Shown in pieces: positions 48,975 to 61,349 of a DNA stretch of 64,000 nucleotides. The translations under genes and the position numbers were made by a program. This stretch comes from Sipunculus nudus (taxonomy: Eukaryota > Annelida > Sipuncula > Golfingiida > Sipunculidae), in NCBI GenBank assembly GCA_026874595.1, contig CM049315.1:36038164-36102163 (forward strand). Reading direction: 5' to 3'. The notes beneath the pieces are model-generated. The model was not told the origin of the DNA, searched no databases, and saw nothing but the letters and a program-made list of their open reading frames with translations. Each line of letters begins with the position of its first letter. Position 1 is the first letter of the stretch.

Positions 48975-49474
48975 CTATATGCATCAATACACTATTGTGA
49001 TATTATTTATAGTATAGATTATATTATACATATTATATTAGTGTATATCATTTATTATATCTTATATGTGAGCTAACCATGTATTGTATCAATAATGCTT
49101 TCAAATAAACAAGCAAACGACAGGTTCACAAGGAGATGGGTAAATGTGTGACAACTGAGCAGACAATTTACTGCTGTCCCAGCGGCTGAACAGCCATCAT
49201 ACAGCAGTCAGTCAGACTGGGCTGGACCTGTGTAACAACAGCTCTAGCAACATTCCTGACCCAGCTGGCTGCACAGAAATGTACTAGCTTAGCTGCAGGT
49301 GCCAGGTACAGCTCTACTTGTCAACAGCACTGTGATCTATATACCAGGTTTTTATTTGAGCGCCAGGCTGTTCAGAGTCCTGTTGATTCTTGTGTACCAG
49401 TCATATACAAGCCAGTATTACATCATGTATTGCCCCATCATAACTTTCTGTATCTAAAGATATAGTTACATACT

Positions 49475-49650
49475 GTGAAACCCTTGTAATAAGACCATCC
49501 CTGGGACTGGCCAACCACACAGGTGGTCTTATTAGATAGGTCAGTTATAACAAAGATAATGGTAAATGCTTTCGATTCACTCAAGGGTGGTCTTAATAGA
49601 TAGGTGGTCTTATTAGACATCTAGGTGGTCTTTCAAACAGGTTCCCCTGT
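49475..49650. repeat. Repeat with GGTGGTCTTATTAGA direct repeats
   Basis: Three or four copies of AGGTGGTCTTATTAGATAGG-like units, preceded by an inverted relative (CTTGTAATAAGACCATCC). Together they suggest a degraded mobile-element end with inverted and direct repeats. Confidence 0.55.
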
Positions 49651-50689
49651 ATTTACATATGATTTGCTTGGCGAGCCTAAACATTAGGCCCACATTATCC
49701 CTGGACCTAAATGACAATATATATGTCGTAATACTACAATCCTAAGCAAAGAAATACTTACATAATCTTTATAATGATCTTAATCAATCAAACCTTAGTG
49801 ACAGATACAACACAATGTAATCAAAATAACAGCTAAATGAAACAGTGAAGAACAGCTATCACAACTGTGTGCTGGTATCTAAATGGCTTAAATGTATACA
49901 TCAGGAACAGGAGACCGGAAATGTAGAAAATCAAAGTTTTGCAACATTTGGAGAAAAATGCTGGGCATGCCTAGTTTGTATCCTTTAACATATATCATGT
50001 TAACTGTTCCACAGCACTCTGAGATAATGTGCTGACTGTATGATGTTTCACATAAAACATTGAAGTAGCCAATATTCTGACTTCTTATGGACTAAAAACA
50101 GGAAGGTAGGTCACAACAGGAATGTCAAATTACTGTGTTAGACTTAAAGTGCATAATCATTTGTATAGGTATGTGTATTTTACCTGATACCATAATATTC
50201 AAGGAGGAAATACTGCTTTTCATGTTAATTTGATATACCTGATAAATGAACGGGTAACATCAATTAGATTTTGTTAATGATGGGAAAATATAATTATGAA
50301 AAACAGGAGAATAAAAATACTAAATCAAACAAGACACAGCAAATGGTGTTGCCACAAAAAAATTGCAGACGAAAACTGAAAAAAAAATATTTACTGAATG
50401 ATTTTGAAATTTAACTGCAAATGTGTGCCCATTGTGGAAAGCATAGGATTTTTATGAATTTTCATTCCATACAATGTTATTTTTTATAATTTTGTAACCA
50501 TGTTAGGTCAACCATTCTTACTAGTATTGGTAAGAATTACAGCACACCGCAGCAACATATGTATTTTCTTCTTCTAGAATATTTTAAACTTGTTAAAAAA
50601 ATGAAAATAAAAAACACAGATATTACATAGGTTAATATTTTAGTTGAGTTTCATCAAAATGTATAATATTTCTGATAAGTTATGGCAAC

Positions 50690-50890
50690 ACCACAAAGTA
50701 GCCTCATGAATTCTGACCTCATTAAATATGCACGGATTTTGCCTATAATCAAATTCATGCGGGATATTTGGTAATGGGTTAGTAGTTATGCTGAGTTTTG
50801 TAAAAATCCATCAAAGCCCTGGTAAGTTATCACAGCGACACTTAAAGTTAACAGACCATGGGTATACCATAATACGTCTGGTCATAGACA
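50690..50890. repeat. Dispersed repeat (unit shared with 54.3-54.7 kb)
   Basis: Carries TTCTGACCTCATTAAATATG, CACGGATTTTGCC, TGCTGAGTTT, AAAATCCATCA and TGGTAAGTTATCACAGC, a string that recurs two or three times in tandem at 54.3-54.7 kb. Confidence 0.65.
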
Positions 50891-50934
50891 AGTGTATAAA
50901 AACTAGTTAAAGACACCCTCAATGGCTTTAATGG

Positions 50935-51075
50935 TGGTGCCCCGTAAGCTATAAAGATGGAGGAAACCAGAGAAACTGGAGAAACCACTAACCTTCCCTA
51001 CCCACTCTAACTCATAGCCTGGCAAGCACAGGGATTTAACCCAGGTTGACAGCAGAAAGTGCCAAGCATTTTATC
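50935..51075 (+). repeat. Dispersed repeat, second GGAGGAAACCAGAG copy
   Basis: Shares GATGGAGGAAACCAGAGAAAC, GGAGAAACCAC, AACTCATAGCC, GGGATTTAACCCAGG and AAGCATTTTA with the copy at 42045-42190. Confidence 0.65.
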
Positions 51076-51079
51076 CCTC

Positions 51080-54000
51080 GAGGCCTGGCTGTCCTGGGCT
51101 ATTTTCAAATTATTTGAAATTCCTTACCAGTACAAGATTCAAGTATCCAATCTTCAAGCACAGTGTTCAACCATGTATTGGACATTGGCAAGAAACCATG
51201 CCATGGCAATGGATCAATTAAACTTACAAGTTAAAAGCTCTCACTGCCTGCACAGGTACATCTACCTGGTAAATAAACAAACTTAGACGTTACTCTCATG
51301 ATATACAATACCAGAGGTCAGTTTCACATGAGGTGCTAAAGATAAGCTCCACTCACTGAGTGCACCTGAATTTGATGAGAAGATAAGGATACATTGTAAC
51401 AATCTTGGCTGTGAAAAGTTCATGGATTTTATTCCTGTATTACTTTAAGAAATCTACTGGTTGTCAGTTGCAAGCATGCAATAAAAAGTAAAAAAGAATT
51501 ATCAGATGTACAAAAACAAAATCAATGTAATTTATTACAAAACCTTTTTTTCAAGTTTAATGAAGAGTGAAATACCTGTTCATGCTGATGAATGTCCATG
51601 GAATACCACAGGTTCTCATCTGTAAAGAACTTTCTGCATCAATATGCTAACAGACAAACCAACCAAGGAACAAGGGTCCGATGGGTCACGGCTCTCAGCT
51701 GTTATATATGATCACAAAATATGAATTGGAAATGAGGCACATGCTGGTTTTGTGTGGTAATAAATAAAAGCTATATTATGAGTTGTTGGTGTTTAGCTTA
51801 TGTAAGATTTTGATAAAATCTTTGGAGACAGTCATTTATATTATTTACAAATGGAGTGCTATTGTCACACAGGTTTCATTTGGCCATATAACTTTATCTA
51901 CATTGCAGTAGAAGTATTTGAAAAACTGTCCATTATCAGTCATGTTAATTATGCTTTTTACAAATGAGTAAACTGTTATTTAATAATTGCAGGTTATCCC
52001 AAGCCAAGAGTAGCACAAGCATATATAATATAAAAGTTTAACTATTTGTTTAAATTTAATAACAAATATTGTAATAAAGTAAACACACTGTTGGTTGAAT
52101 GAGGGACAAACAATTTCATTATGCTAATTACTATCTCAGCTATAATTTATTACTGGAATTAATATTCAATTTCACACCTGGTGAAGTTTTTACTCTTCTG
52201 AAGTAAGGAATTCCTTATCTGATGAACATCCACTCTTTCATAGCAATACACCACTTTGTGGACACAATTAAAGGTCACCTTAATCTTGTAACCTTGGTGG
52301 TACAATACAAAATCTAAAATGTAGCATATCCTAGAATAACAATGAATCAAATACAGAAAAAAAATAAAAATCCACCATCTGGCGGGGAGGGGGGGGGGGG
52401 GGGGGGGGATGTGCAGGGGCAAAGGGGAAGCCTGCCAGTAGAAGAGCCCAATTTTTTCCCTTTTATAAATATTTATTTTCCATTTTTATAAAATCATAAT
52501 TCTGGAATCATCTGTTTTATCTTTATTTTTATGTAATATAATTGCTACATACTTGTATAGAGTTAAATCTTGTAAAATAAGGATTATTAAAGGGATGATG
52601 TATTCAATAAGCTGTTATATGTTTTTAATTTAAATACTGCTATAATTGATGCCATAGTTACTTAAATATATTTAAAATTATACATGGTCCTTTGCATAAA
52701 TGTTTTTTTGTCCGGTGCGTGTGTTCACTGAATCAGCAAGACAGTCAGTCTTCATCTGTAAACAAACCTGTAAGGACCTGTTCTGTCTGCGTTTTATTAT
52801 TTCAAACATTTGAAACAAGAATGGTAATATTATATAAAAAGCTATTTTGCCTCAGAGACGCTATGACATGTGGTAAGATCTGGCTTTCCAGCTAGAAGAT
52901 TATGACATGTTTATATGGTTATGCGAGGCATGACCGGAACTCTTACACTCAATTTTCACATCGTTGGTAGGTAATCATGTCTTTTAACCTTTGTAAAATG
53001 TTTGTTTAATGGACCAAAGAAGTGAATCTGGAATAATTTTTATTTGGTTCGGCTGATTACCACCGCACGGCGAAACCGAATCATTGTATATCACACGATG
53101 GCGGTATCAGCATTTCAGGCGTGTTCGCCAATAGTTGTAACATCATAGCTTGGTGCTTACTGTAACGGTTGTGAGTCGAAATTGGCACATCTTGCTTGTT
53201 ATGCAGCTGGCTGGCGCAGTTTGAAAGATTTTTATTTACAAGATATTGGCTGAGATTATCTTTATTTGCAGTTTAAGTCTGCTCTAAATCCGACTTTCCA
53301 CTGTATTCCATGCATTTAATATAATAATTCCTTTTTTGAGCCTTAATTCTGTTTTCCAACCCTAATTCTGTTTTTCCGTCCGTTTTTCCATTATAACAGA
53401 AAAAAACAGGCCTCTACCGTAGTGGCTAAGCTGAGCCATGGCAGGCTGCCTGGAGTGGGTTATGTAACACAGGTGAAGGCTGTACTACTTAGTGGGCTTA
53501 ATGTGAACAACACCTGACATGGTGTATAAAAACTTGAATAAAGCTACACTTTTCAATCAATTCCTTTGAAATTTCAGATTTTAAAAGATTAAATCCTTAT
53601 GTATATATGCTGTGTAAATTAAATCAACAGTGCTCACAGATGAAAACGTGCCATTGCTAAATTTGGACAAAATCTAAGGTACTGAATTTTTTATTTATGC
53701 TAATACCTTAAAATATTTGCAAATTGTAGATCTAATTTTGGGTAAACAATTAAATCTTGATTAAATAGTTATATTCCTGAAAAAAAGTCTCCAGCTTCAA
53801 CAATTCTCATGTTAAGTGAGTAAATATATTTCCTTATTTTTTAAAAATTGCATTATTTTGGGCCCAAAACTTCAAAACAATAAGAAATACTGACCTAATT
53901 TTTTATATGTAGGCTACACAGAAAATGTATGGAAAATTATGCATACTTAATATGATCAAAAACGGATTAGTGGTTTTGATATTGGCAGCCTTGAAGTGTA

Positions 54001-54280
54001 ACAATGGCTTTTTTATGGAAAACAGAGATTTTTCCTTAATATTTTAAAGGATTAAAGTCCTAGTGACCAAATTTCTGGTATGGTAGGACATTTTGGGGAC
54101 ATCTAACTGTATGTGAAATTTTGGATTCATAGGTCCAATGGATTCAAAATGTGCCCTGTTAATGGACGGCCGGCCAGATAGAAGACGGACAAAGGACCAC
54201 GACTATAGCTCAGATGACTTATAGTCAGCTGAGCTAAAAATATAATACCTTGAAACTGGAAAAAACAAGTGTATATCAAA
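51080..54280. other. Unassigned noncoding DNA
   Basis: No supported gene. A poly-G tract at about 52383-52409 (26 of 27 bases G) and AT-rich DNA. Near 53600-54240 are segments with tandem-repeat style (GACC-containing, CAGTTGAGCTAAAA-type end at 54230). Confidence 0.45.
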
Positions 54281-54289
54281 AGCACTCAA

Positions 54290-54720
54290 AATGGTGCATA
54301 AAAGGCCTGCCAAATATGCCTCATGACCTCTGACCTTATTAAATGCATATGTTTTGCAAGAGAATTTCAGGTGAAAAACTCTGTTGGTAAGTATTTATGA
54401 ATTTCATGAAAATGCATGGGTAAGATTTTTGGTAAGTCATCAGTACGCTAGCAAAGTCTCTGAACTCAATGTTAAATATGCACGGATTTGGCCAGGAACT
54501 GAACTTAGGCAGAATATCATATTGGTTAATATTTCTGCTGAGTTTCAACAAAATCCATCATATTCCTGATAACTTGTTGCAGCCACACCACAAAACATCC
54601 TGGTGACCACTGTCCTTCTTAAATATATGTGGATTTTGCCTATGTTATAACCACACTCATTTGAGATAATCTATTGGTGAGTTTTGTGATAATCCATAAA
54701 AGTCACTGGTTCTATTTTAT
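54290..54720. repeat. Tandem dispersed repeat, unit about 125-140 bp
   Basis: Three diverged units: GACCTCTGACCTTATTAAAT, TCTGAACTCAATGTTAAATA and TGTCCTTCTTAAATATATGT. Each is followed by GGATTTTGCC-like sequence, TTGGTRAG/TTGGTTAATA, GAGTTT and AATCCATMA. The open frames here are antisense pairs of the repeat. Confidence 0.65.
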
Positions 54721-57600
54721 AATCCAACATTGGTTTGAGCAAACCAACTGACTGCTTCAGACAAACAGACACTGAGACCTTCTCCGGTCTATTTCTTGAG
54801 GAATCTCATAAAACTGGCCAATACCATCCATAATTTTTTTATCTATACCTCACCAAACATCCTCTGCTAATTCCAGATCTTGAAGACTTTATAAATAAGT
54901 CATTTGATCTTGGGAACACTGTTTCATACACATGTGTATGAAGGTATTTTGGAAAACAGGTTAAGTAATTAAAAGCAGAATATTAGCAAAGAATAGAAAA
55001 ATATGCTTGGCCTAAAACATATTCCCCCCATGGAAAAACACACTCATTATCATGGTGTATTTGATAGTTGCCTCTGAAAACACAATGTTTCAAAATTAGA
55101 GAAGACAACCACATTTAAGTTTTGATCAAACTTGTCTGCTCCACCACCAACAGTACTCACCAATGAGTAGATCTGTCAGCATTTCTGGTAAGTGACTATC
55201 TGAGCCTATACAGCCTGCACTTTCAAACAACCATGTGTCATGACCAAGGGCCAGTGAAATTAGATTAATAATTAATTTGCATCAGTATGTCCAGAAAAAA
55301 CTGGACAATAGTATATGTACAAAACTGATCACATCTGATAAGATGAACCATTCACAAACACAAATCTTGAACTCTGATTTGCCTCAAGAACACAAGGTCC
55401 AACTTTATAGTATATTTGCACCTGTAATTAATCTATGAACAAATTTGCTCATTACAAAATAATTTTTCTCTGTAACTGAATAAGCTTTGGCTTGTCAAGA
55501 CAGGTTGCTGATTTTTTATTTTCAACTTTTCCATAAACAACACACAAACCCTGTTTTTTCTCAACATGCAGGCATCCCTGAACCAGAAACGTCTGTATTG
55601 ACATATCAGAATATCTGACATCTGACACTGATAACATAAATTTTATAAGTGTTTCATTTGGTATCATCACTACAACCTCGATCTCCTCAGATATATATGC
55701 ATCATGGTTGAATTTGTAACTGTTAATTTTTTATAATGGTAGTTTCACTGTCTAACCACAATTCCCTACTGACACATTTCTTCAGGCCCGACTAAAAACA
55801 GATTGATGCCGTCTAGTGTCCAGGTTTATAACTACCGGTATACCAATGCTGATCATGTGATGTTGACATCCACAAGCCTATAAAGGTGGATTTACTAGAC
55901 ATTGCATACACCCATGCATATCATACCACATTTTCTTTTTGCCCCTACACAAAAATATGCAGGGAATAACCAAGGTGAGTAATTCCCAGGTTTACCCGGG
56001 TCGTGCAATATGTTTTAAAACCCATACTATCTGAACCCCCTGACCTAGTTCAGTTACCTATACATAGGACATTTTGTGTACTTAAATATTAGTTTCTGTT
56101 TCAAGCAAGAACTAGACTTTTTTAGCTCTGTTTCTTACATCAATTGACTGAGAGGCTGCATGCCAAGTCAGTTAAAAGGGCAATGGCCAGTTTTCAACAG
56201 GAAGTACCATACCATCATGCTGTGACCGTGCCTTCATTCCATAAGTTAACAGCTAGGGAGGCTTTTAGTGTTTGTCAGCTGGACACGTGTGTCCCTGTGC
56301 ACATGTCTCTAATCACTGGTTTACCTGAATGTTGACCACATAAGCTAAGGTCCACCTGAATCACTGGCATGTTGGATAAAGACGCACTAAGGCATTACAG
56401 GAGAGAGGCACTGAGGAAAGCTAAGTAAGGTAGACAGCCCCTTCTGGGATTAAAAGACAAAATTGAGGGTAGAGAAGCAGTGTATCAAAATCTTGTGTCA
56501 ACATCTTTACATAAATTACATACTAATTAATGACCCTCCCACGAGTGTGTTGCACTCGCGACACTAATATAGCCTAATGTTTTGCATTCAGGACATGTGA
56601 AAGGTCCATGTAGACATCATAATTCATATCTACCTGTCCTAATGGTATGAAAGTTGTAAACTGACCCATTAATGCGTTGTCTAAAATGCCTGTTTTGTCC
56701 TACATGGCTTGTTGTTTTTCCCAAGCACATACTAACCTGGTTTGAAAATGACGAAATAGCCGTTCAAAAAGGCGAAGTTTATGATAAATGCTGATAATCC
56801 TGTTGTGCACCCAGTTCCCATTTTAGCATACCAGTTGCAAAGTCACAGCAAATATGTCAGATACAGATATATCTTACAGTCCCGCTCTTGTGTTTAATTT
56901 AATGCAAGTTTATGTTATATTATTTATTATTTAAAACAAAATTCCAACAGAACATCTACAGGTGTGTACTGTATTCACTAAATGAAGCTTGAATTTTTAC
57001 GGATTTTGTTTTCTATTTTTGTTTTTAGTGTCCAAGGATGTTTGCAGGTAAATCACTGGTTCCCTAAGACACTATACATTGTATGACTGCAACTTGTGTA
57101 TGGGATGTTAATAGTAAAAGGCCACTAAGGGATGTGGACTCAACCATTACAAATGACTAACATGGTTCTGTTGAACAAGTGTTGTTGATCATTTGAAACA
57201 CCTGTGGACAGCCCTATAAGGTATAGTGCCGATTGAGTCCTCAGATATGTAAGAGAGTCTAACACCAGCATCAGAGTGCCTTAACATCCTTCAATGAGGA
57301 CCACACCTAAAGACACTATGGGGATGCCATATTTTTGTCATTTTTGACATAATCTTTTGGCCTACAAGTACGCAAAAACTTGATGTAAACGAGACAAATC
57401 GTTCGCTTTTTAAACTAGTATACTTTCTACCAACAAATACCATGTGCATGAAAAATTCCGTTCTGAGAGAGCCTATTGACCAGTAAATCCCTGGACATGT
57501 TTGCTGAATTTCTGCCCACATGGACGAAAAAAGGTCGGTGGATGAGAATTAACTTGTATGCAATACAGGAAATTACTTGTTACCATAGAGACAGATTTTC
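54720..57600. other. Unassigned noncoding DNA
   Basis: No exon I can support; only short frames with antisense partners. Confidence 0.45.
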
Positions 57601-57618
57601 AGTTTGGGTTGTGTATTT

Positions 57619-57621
<3 letters not shown>

Positions 57622-57694
<73 letters not shown>
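57622..57694. repeat. (TA)n microsatellite, left of the ribozyme element
   Basis: About 36 TA dinucleotides, then TTTGTATATATATATAG. A matching TA tract (57892-57936) lies to the right of the ribozyme-bearing segment. Confidence 0.95.
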
Positions 57695-57698
<4 letters not shown>

Positions 57699-57711
57699 AT
57701 ATATATATATA

Positions 57712-57888
57712 GAAGGTGGAGTCCCTCCATTGTAAAGTGCTCTATGGCCTACAGACTAGGCCAGAGTGGTAAATTCACAACAGTCTGTTTCACAGGATGC
57801 AACCTGATCATCAGGTGAACGTGGTTAGAATCATGTCACATCCCATGAAACAGACTGTTGTGAATTTACAGTATTGTTTTTCTTCAGC

Positions 57889-57890
<2 letters not shown>
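57712..57890 (-). mobile_element. Penelope-like/retrozyme fragment with inverted repeat
   Basis: About 180 bp between two (TA)n tracts. It has a long inverted repeat: arm 1 at 57771-57794 and arm 2 at 57845-57868 (TGAAACAGACTGTTGTGAAT and its complement). The minus strand contains a complete hammerhead fold; the plus strand carries only the 3' half of one. This arrangement is typical of the terminal region of Penelope-like retroelements or of retrozymes. No reverse transcriptase is seen, so this is a fragment or non-autonomous copy. Confidence 0.6.
57773..57820 (-). ncRNA. Minimal type I hammerhead ribozyme
   Basis: Read 57820 to 57773: stem I strand GTTCAC, core CTGATGA (57814-57808), stem II CAGG-TTGCAT-CCTG, core GAAA (57791-57788), tiny stem III C(AGACT)G closed by A-U, cleavage triplet GTT (57781-57779), then GTGAAT pairing back to GTTCAC (five Watson-Crick pairs plus one G-U). 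All conserved core bases of a hammerhead are present in order. The two-pair stem III is the hallmark of the dimer-active type found in Penelope-like elements. Two soft points are a U-U mismatch closing stem II at 57807/57792 and a GUU rather than GUC triplet. Self-cleavage is predicted between 57779 and 57778. Confidence 0.8.
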
Positions 57891-57925
<35 letters not shown>

Positions 57926-57949
57926 TTATATATATGCTAAGATTAGCAG

Positions 57950-59510
57950 CTGTTTACCACGATATCAATGCAACAGGATGGGTGACCATTGGAGTGCATT
58001 CCTCCATATGGCTTGTATCACAATTCAAGCTTGGCTTACCAGACCAATGTAAGTTTATGCCTTCTGAGTCATGTACTCATGGATATATAATATACATTTA
58101 TAAATATCAGTACTGCTAATTTCTTACTATTCATAATGTTAACCCCTGTCTTGAAAAGATTCAACCATTTGGCCTGGTGTAAGGCTGAGAATTACACACC
58201 AGGGAACCTGGACTCCAAACACCTTTCAGTTATGAACCCATAATAATGTGACCATATGATCTGTTGAATAATACAGTGTAGGTACATTGTATGGGGCTGA
58301 ATTTCAGATGGATAAACAGCAACTGAACCCACATTTTCATTTTAAAAAATGTGGGTTCAATGCCTCATTTGCTTCTCTTATATCTTACTATAAATAATTA
58401 ATATTTTAAATTATCATTTAATATTAGTTATATGGGAAAAAATAAAAGAGTCCTTTATGGACATATTTTCCTTGCTGTGATATGTGTAGGTCATTTACAA
58501 TTTATACAGCAAATGTGGGTTCATCATAAACGTACTATACATTACATAGATCAGCTAGAACATGAAGTGAACCCACTTTTTCTAACCATAAAAACTTAAA
58601 AATGAATTGAAGAAAAACAATTGTAAAATGTACATTGTTGTTGTGTGTGTGTGGGGGGGGGGGGGGGGAGAGGTCCAAGCAAAATGGCCCTGCATGTAAA
58701 CAAGGGGTTAATATAAAGGGGTCAATTTTTTTTCAGGAACAGACTGGAAATAACCAAAACTGACTAAATCTTACCGAAACTAAATAAATCTGACTGGATG
58801 ATAATGATATTCACAAAAAATAAAGTATTTAACAAGGAATTTTAAAACATATTTTATAATAACATAACATGATGAGTTATATAACTAACTGTGACTATCA
58901 ATATATTTCATGATCTGCTTATAAATTATAATGGTACTGGAACTGACTTGAAGAACACACATTCAATCTTACCTAACTTCACCCCAAAATGTTTTAAAAA
59001 GTCAAATTACAAAAAAGCAGATCAGTCAGCATGGATGTACCAGTATTAGAACAAGTGACCCATGGGTCATGACGCTCAGCTGCCAAGCATGACTTGCGAC
59101 ATCATTGGCTGCAATTCACAACTTCTAGTAAAATTGTTGCAGAACCTATATGCCAATTTTGTTTAAACTTTCTACATTGCCATAAATTCTTATCATATAT
59201 GTCTGGTTAAAACATAGTGAATGATGGTCTGAGGCAAAATGTATGGTTGTTGAGCTATCAGGAACTAATCCCACAGTTTGCTCGATACCTGTTAGTTTCA
59301 AAAGGAATACCACACAGGCCACATATAAGATCAAAATATAGCAAAAGATCAAGGAAATCCATGCAAGAATTATTGTGAAATGGGTGCTTCCATATTAATT
59401 TTTATTCAATACAAGCCAACTGTACTGAGCTATCATAAATGATGGTCATATTTATTAAGAAATCTTTGACCCAATGCAAGATTACATTAATATACATCCC
59501 ACTGCATTCA
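57950..59510. other. Unassigned noncoding DNA
   Basis: AT-rich; a G tract at about 58651-58668 follows a (TG)n stretch. No exon supported. Confidence 0.45.
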
Positions 59511-59549
59511 CATTAATAGTTCTTGAGATAATATGTTCTAAAGGAATTT

Positions 59550-59730
59550 AAAGATGGCGTCCTGGTGGCCATATTGGATTTCTGACAGGTCAGAAATTGA
59601 ACAACAAACATCCTCTAAAAGGGACCAAACATCATAAAAAAATTACAGAAACTGTCCTGGTAAAAGGATTTCTAAAATGGCTACCTGGCAGACATAATGG
59701 TTTTCTGACAAGTCACACATCCTCCAATAA
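59550..59730. repeat. Dispersed repeat with ATGGC..CTGGTGGCCAT core
   Basis: Two tandem units: GATGGCGTCCTGGTGGCCAT + ATTGGATTTCTGACAGGTCA and ATGGCTACCTGGCAGACATA + ATGGTTTTCTGACAAGTCA, about 120 bp apart, each followed by CATCCTC..A. Noncoding. Confidence 0.6.
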
Positions 59731-60389
59731 GACTCTAAACTTGTAGCAATTGCTTCAAAGAATGTAACAGTTATGAATGTCCAAAACAATTCAAAAGGCA
59801 TGATCAGGTTGGAGAGCTCTCATATCAGATTTATGAACATGCAAATGTAAAAAGTGCAAGTCCAATTTGTTTTAATTATCAGCTTGCTATTCAATGGGGT
59901 CAGCAGGGTAGGTAAACTGCAAACCTAAAAGAAAAGAAATGCAGAAAGCATCACTAAGAGTCTTGAAATCAAATAAAGCCATCCTAAATCCCAGACCCAC
60001 ATATTATCAGAACAAACACTTGCTGGTATATCTGATGATATGTATAATAATATTCAGATATCTAGAAAACTAAGTTTATTGCTATGTTTCCATGATATAA
60101 ACTGCAAAATGTTCCCATCATTTTATAAATCAGTAGCTAAACTTAACACTTAACTCTCATAGTCTTAATGCCTGGCCAAAGCATTCAGGCAACAGTGTTT
60201 TTGTTATGCACTAATGATATATCCTTATCACTCCATGAGCTGATACAAAAGGGAGTCATATATCACAAGAATCACTGACAATTATGGGCACAGAGTGAGA
60301 TGTACCTGTTGTGAGTGCCATATGGTTATATATACAAGAAAACAAGAAAATTAGAGATGGTCTACAAAATAAGTTATTGTGAACATCCC

Positions 60390-61240
60390 TGACCTATGAC
60401 CTTGGCCTTTTGCCCACATATCAACTGGATTCTTTCTAAATGATGGGTAACTACTAACCACTTACATCTGGCCGGGTGTAATTACTTGGCAACCAATGAG
60501 TGAATAACTTAGACCTGCAACCTTTAACCTCCTGACTAGCTGACCTCAAAATCAATTAGTTATTTCTTCGTGCAAAAAGACCCATAAATATGAAGTTTGA
60601 ATCAAATTCAGTGATGCATAGATGTGGCATATGTGAAAGACTGAAGGTTTGGGTTGAACAGTTTCACTTGAAATATGTTCACAAGCATTTAGAACAATAT
60701 TGTGACCTTGACCTTTGACCTTTTGAACTCAACATCAATAGGCTTCTTCTCCTATTGGTAGGAAAGCCATATATGACAGATGGAAAGTATAGATTGAAAA
60801 GTTTGCTGAAAATGACTCCACGCAAGAAGAGGGTGCTGTGAACTTGACCTTTGACCTCAAAATCAACAGGTCTTTTCCCCTGTTGGCAGAGAAGCGATAT
60901 CAGTGCTGAAAGGTTTGGAATGAAAGGTCTAGCTTGAAATGTGTCCACAACCTTTTCAAAGAAGTGGATCCTGTGACCCTGACCTTTGACCTTGTGACCT
61001 CAACATCTATAGGATTCTTCTCCCACTTAGTAGGTGAGCTATATGTGAAAGATCAAAGAATTTGGGATGAAAGGTTTGGCTTAAAATGCATCCTGAGGCT
61101 TTTCAAAGAAGTTGGTTCTGTGACCTTGACCTTTGACCTTATGACCTCAAAATAATTATGGTTCTTCCCCTGTAGGTAGGTGAGCTGTATGTGAAAGATG
61201 GAAGGTTTGGGATGAAAATTTTGGCTAAAAGAATTATTTC
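60390..61240. repeat. Diverged 140-bp satellite monomers (second locus)
   Basis: Five to six tandem monomers with TGTGACCTTGACCTTTGACC-type cores (near 60700, 60838, 60970 and 61118, with decayed ones near 60395 and 60535). Each is followed by TTCTTCYCCT.TTGG/GTAGG, AGCYATAT, GAAAGAT and GGGATGAAA. Same family as the 42.6-45.6 kb array but not organised into near-identical higher-order units. Confidence 0.8.
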
Positions 61241-61249
61241 TGGGGGGTG

Positions 61250-61345
61250 CAAACACACCCCATAACTTCGAGAATATAGGTCGCAGTGACCTAATTTCAG
61301 GTTTGCAAGGAGATCTTACAATCAGAATTTTTACCATTTGCAAAA
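61250..61345 (-). repeat. Fragment of the 0.5-1.7 kb palindrome repeat
   Basis: Minus-strand reading gives the same RSLRP-FSKLW-type frame as the repeat at 1485-1545; the plus strand has ATATAGGTCGCAGTGACCTA and AGGAGATCTT. Noncoding dispersed repeat. Confidence 0.6.
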
Positions 61346-61349
61346 AAAA

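Noticed and set aside
57800-57870. Complete hammerhead on the plus strand of the palindrome
   Set aside because: GAAA and the 3' half are there, but the upstream core reads CTGATCA instead of CTGATGA, so only the minus-strand ribozyme is intact.
57476-58119. Ile/Tyr repeat frames near 57.5-58.1 kb (and 3.0, 7.7, 41.2 kb) as proteins
   Set aside because: They are translations of (TA)n microsatellites.
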